A stretch of DNA of 8,621 nt from Bacteroidales bacterium (GTDB lineage: Bacteria; Bacteroidota; Bacteroidia; Bacteroidales; UBA10428). A program made the translations under genes and the position numbers. Shown in pieces: positions 7,573-8,621 of the stretch. Each line of letters begins with the position of its first letter. The first letter of the stretch is position 1. The DNA lies in assembly GCA_016938095.1 (NCBI GenBank), contig JAFGVG010000103.1:1-8621 (forward strand). The letters run 5' to 3'. The notes under the pieces were generated by a model, which saw nothing but the letters and a program-made list of their open reading frames with translations, ran no database searches and was not told where the DNA came from.

Positions 7573-7601
7573 CAAAGTAGGAAATATTCCTAAAGTTACA
7601 A
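7573..7601 (-). promoter_or_regulatory. Candidate promoter for the hybrid histidine kinase
   Basis: On the minus strand, TTG (7601-7599) is followed after 18 nt by CTACTTTG (7580-7573), which keeps the TTTG core but has CT in place of the first TA of TAnnTTTG. The predicted transcript start is near 7566-7568, giving a leader of about 20 nt to ATG at 7548 and placing the upstream in-frame TTG outside the transcript. The spacing resembles the polyprenyl synthase promoter in this window. Activity is inferred. Confidence 0.4.
7578..7592. repeat. 15-bp palindrome overlapping the kinase promoter
   Basis: TAGGAA-ATA-TTCCTA: perfect 6-bp arms around a 3-bp centre. It overlaps the upstream part of the putative -7 element and extends into the spacer of the candidate kinase promoter, where a bound dimeric regulator would block or alter initiation. 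The symmetry is seen directly; the operator role is a guess. With an AT-rich centre and short arms, chance remains possible. Confidence 0.4.
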
Positions 7602-7633
7602 CAAGTTATTGGAAAATTATTTGAACAGGTGCA

Positions 7634-8560
7634 TTAGCTTGTCCGGTACTTTTGCCCGCTTTCGGTGAAAATATTAATATAACTACGGTAACGCGATTCA
7701 TGCAATATTCCATTTTTCACTGCTTCAATAACTGCACAATTGGGCTCATGGGTATGGGTGCAATTATAAAACTGGCAGTCTTTCGACAGACGGAATATGT
7801 CGGTAAAATAAAGCCCTATTTCGTTGCGGGCCATATCGGTGATGCCAAAGCCCCTGATACCCGGAGAGTCGATGATATAGGTGTTTTCCCATAATTCAAT
7901 CATTTCGGGGTAGGTGGTGGTATGACGGCCTGACTCGTGATACCAGGATATGTCTGCGGTTTTCAGGTTTAGACCCGGGCGTAACCTGTTGATCAGGCTA
8001 CTTTTGCCCACGCCCGAATTACCGGCGACCAGGCTTGTTTTGCCAGTCAGCAGCTCTTTTACCTGGTCGATATGCTGATTATTCAGCACCGATGTTGCAA
8101 TAACGGTATATCCCGCGTATGCATATAGTTTTTCGATCTCTTTAAGACGTTGCAAACGTTCACCGGAATACAGGTCGGTTTTATTGATCAACAGTAGCGA
8201 AGGGATGTGGTAGGCTTCCGCGGATAACAGAAACCTGTCGACAAATTCCAGCGGTGTTTCAGGAAAGTCAAGTGTAAATATCAGCACGGCCTGGTCAACA
8301 TTGGCAGCCATAATTTGTGTTTCACGCGAAAGATTTGTGGCTTTGCGGATTATGTAATTTTTACGTTTGGCAATGCGTGTAATCAAACCAATTCCATCGG
8401 GCGAAAGGTCATATTCCACCTGGTCACCTACCGCAACAGGGTTGGTGTTTCTGATCCCCTGTTTGCGAAATGAACCCTTAAGCCTGCAAAGTACAATTTC
8501 ATGATGATCTCTTACAGTATGCCAGCTTCCGGTAGTTTTAATAACAACACCCGTTTTCAA
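7634..8560 (-). CDS. rsgA: RsgA, ribosome small-subunit-dependent GTPase A
   Basis: Circularly permuted GTPase that binds the immature 30S subunit and promotes late small-subunit maturation through ribosome-stimulated GTP hydrolysis. At 308 residues it has normal length. The N-terminal OB fold (about 1-70) begins VVIKTTGSWHTV. The G motifs appear in the permuted order: G4 NKTD (126-129), G5-like ATS (155-157), G1 GNSGVGKSS (180-188), G2 region RHTTT (212-216), G3 DSPG (231-234). The C-terminal zinc site is complete: Cys262, Cys267, His269, Cys275, spaced C-x4-C-x-H-x5-C. The start is TTG at 8560. An in-frame stop lies five codons upstream and the first internal ATG is codon 84, inside the G domain, so a TTG start is needed to keep the OB fold. 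No convincing promoter is seen in the remaining 61 nt to the window edge. No terminator separates it from the kinase gene downstream. Confidence 0.97.
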   Translation of the reverse strand: MKTGVVIKTTGSWHTVRDHHEIVLCRLKGSFRKQGIRNTNPVAVGDQVEYDLSPDGIGLITRIAKRKNYIIRKATNLSRETQIMAANVDQAVLIFTLDFPETPLEFVDRFLLSAEAYHIPSLLLINKTDLYSGERLQRLKEIEKLYAYAGYTVIATSVLNNQHIDQVKELLTGKTSLVAGNSGVGKSSLINRLRPGLNLKTADISWYHESGRHTTTYPEMIELWENTYIIDSPGIRGFGITDMARNEIGLYFTDIFRLSKDCQFYNCTHTHEPNCAVIEAVKNGILHESRYRSYINIFTESGQKYRTS

Positions 8561-8621
8561 TATTGAAATTAATTATGTTTGTATCCTGCGAAATTAAGTA
8601 AGAGATTTGTATTTTTAGTAC

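Noticed and set aside
7549..7575. Nine-codon N-terminal extension of the kinase from TTG 7575
   Set aside because: Tandem ATG codons at 7548 and 7545 give a normal membrane-anchor start, and the predicted promoter would start the transcript inside the extension.

Overview
The window looks like a chromosomal housekeeping stretch from a Bacteroidota (Bacteroidetes) genome, probably Bacteroidales or a relative. This rests on three observations. Protein sequences resemble Bacteroidota forms of polyprenyl synthase, ArsR regulator, PolA, RsgA and hybrid kinase. Start codons lack clear Shine-Dalgarno sequences. Two good matches to the Bacteroidota promoter pattern (TTG, about 17-20 nt, TAnnTTTG) sit just before genes. 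Nothing looks mobile: no IS element, phage gene, CRISPR array, tRNA or rRNA was seen.

Layout. Bases 1-621 (minus) hold the N-terminal two thirds or so of a long-chain polyprenyl diphosphate synthase, cut by the window edge. It is divergent from a small ArsR-type regulator at 785-1081 (plus) with a C-terminal cysteine cluster. A hairpin with a T-run separates the regulator from polA, a full-length DNA polymerase I at 1146-3911 (plus) with all three activities apparently intact. polA converges on three minus-strand genes. In transcription order these are rsgA (7634-8560, ribosome-assembly GTPase starting at TTG), a large membrane hybrid histidine kinase (4726-7548), and a protein of unknown function (3926-4645).

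How the genes relate. Polyprenyl synthase (quinone side chain), PolA and RsgA serve unrelated core functions, so the grouping reads as ordinary genome order rather than one system. The kinase has its own promoter candidate with an overlapping palindrome, so it may be regulated apart from rsgA. It carries Cache-like sensor, PAS, HisKA, HATPase, a degenerate receiver and an intact receiver, with no HPt domain in the window, so any onward relay must use a partner encoded elsewhere.

I did not find a convincing new biological system. The points most worth a second look are the pseudo-receiver inside the hybrid kinase, the apparent internal duplication in the unknown protein, the cysteine-tailed ArsR regulator, and the promoter/palindrome in front of the kinase.
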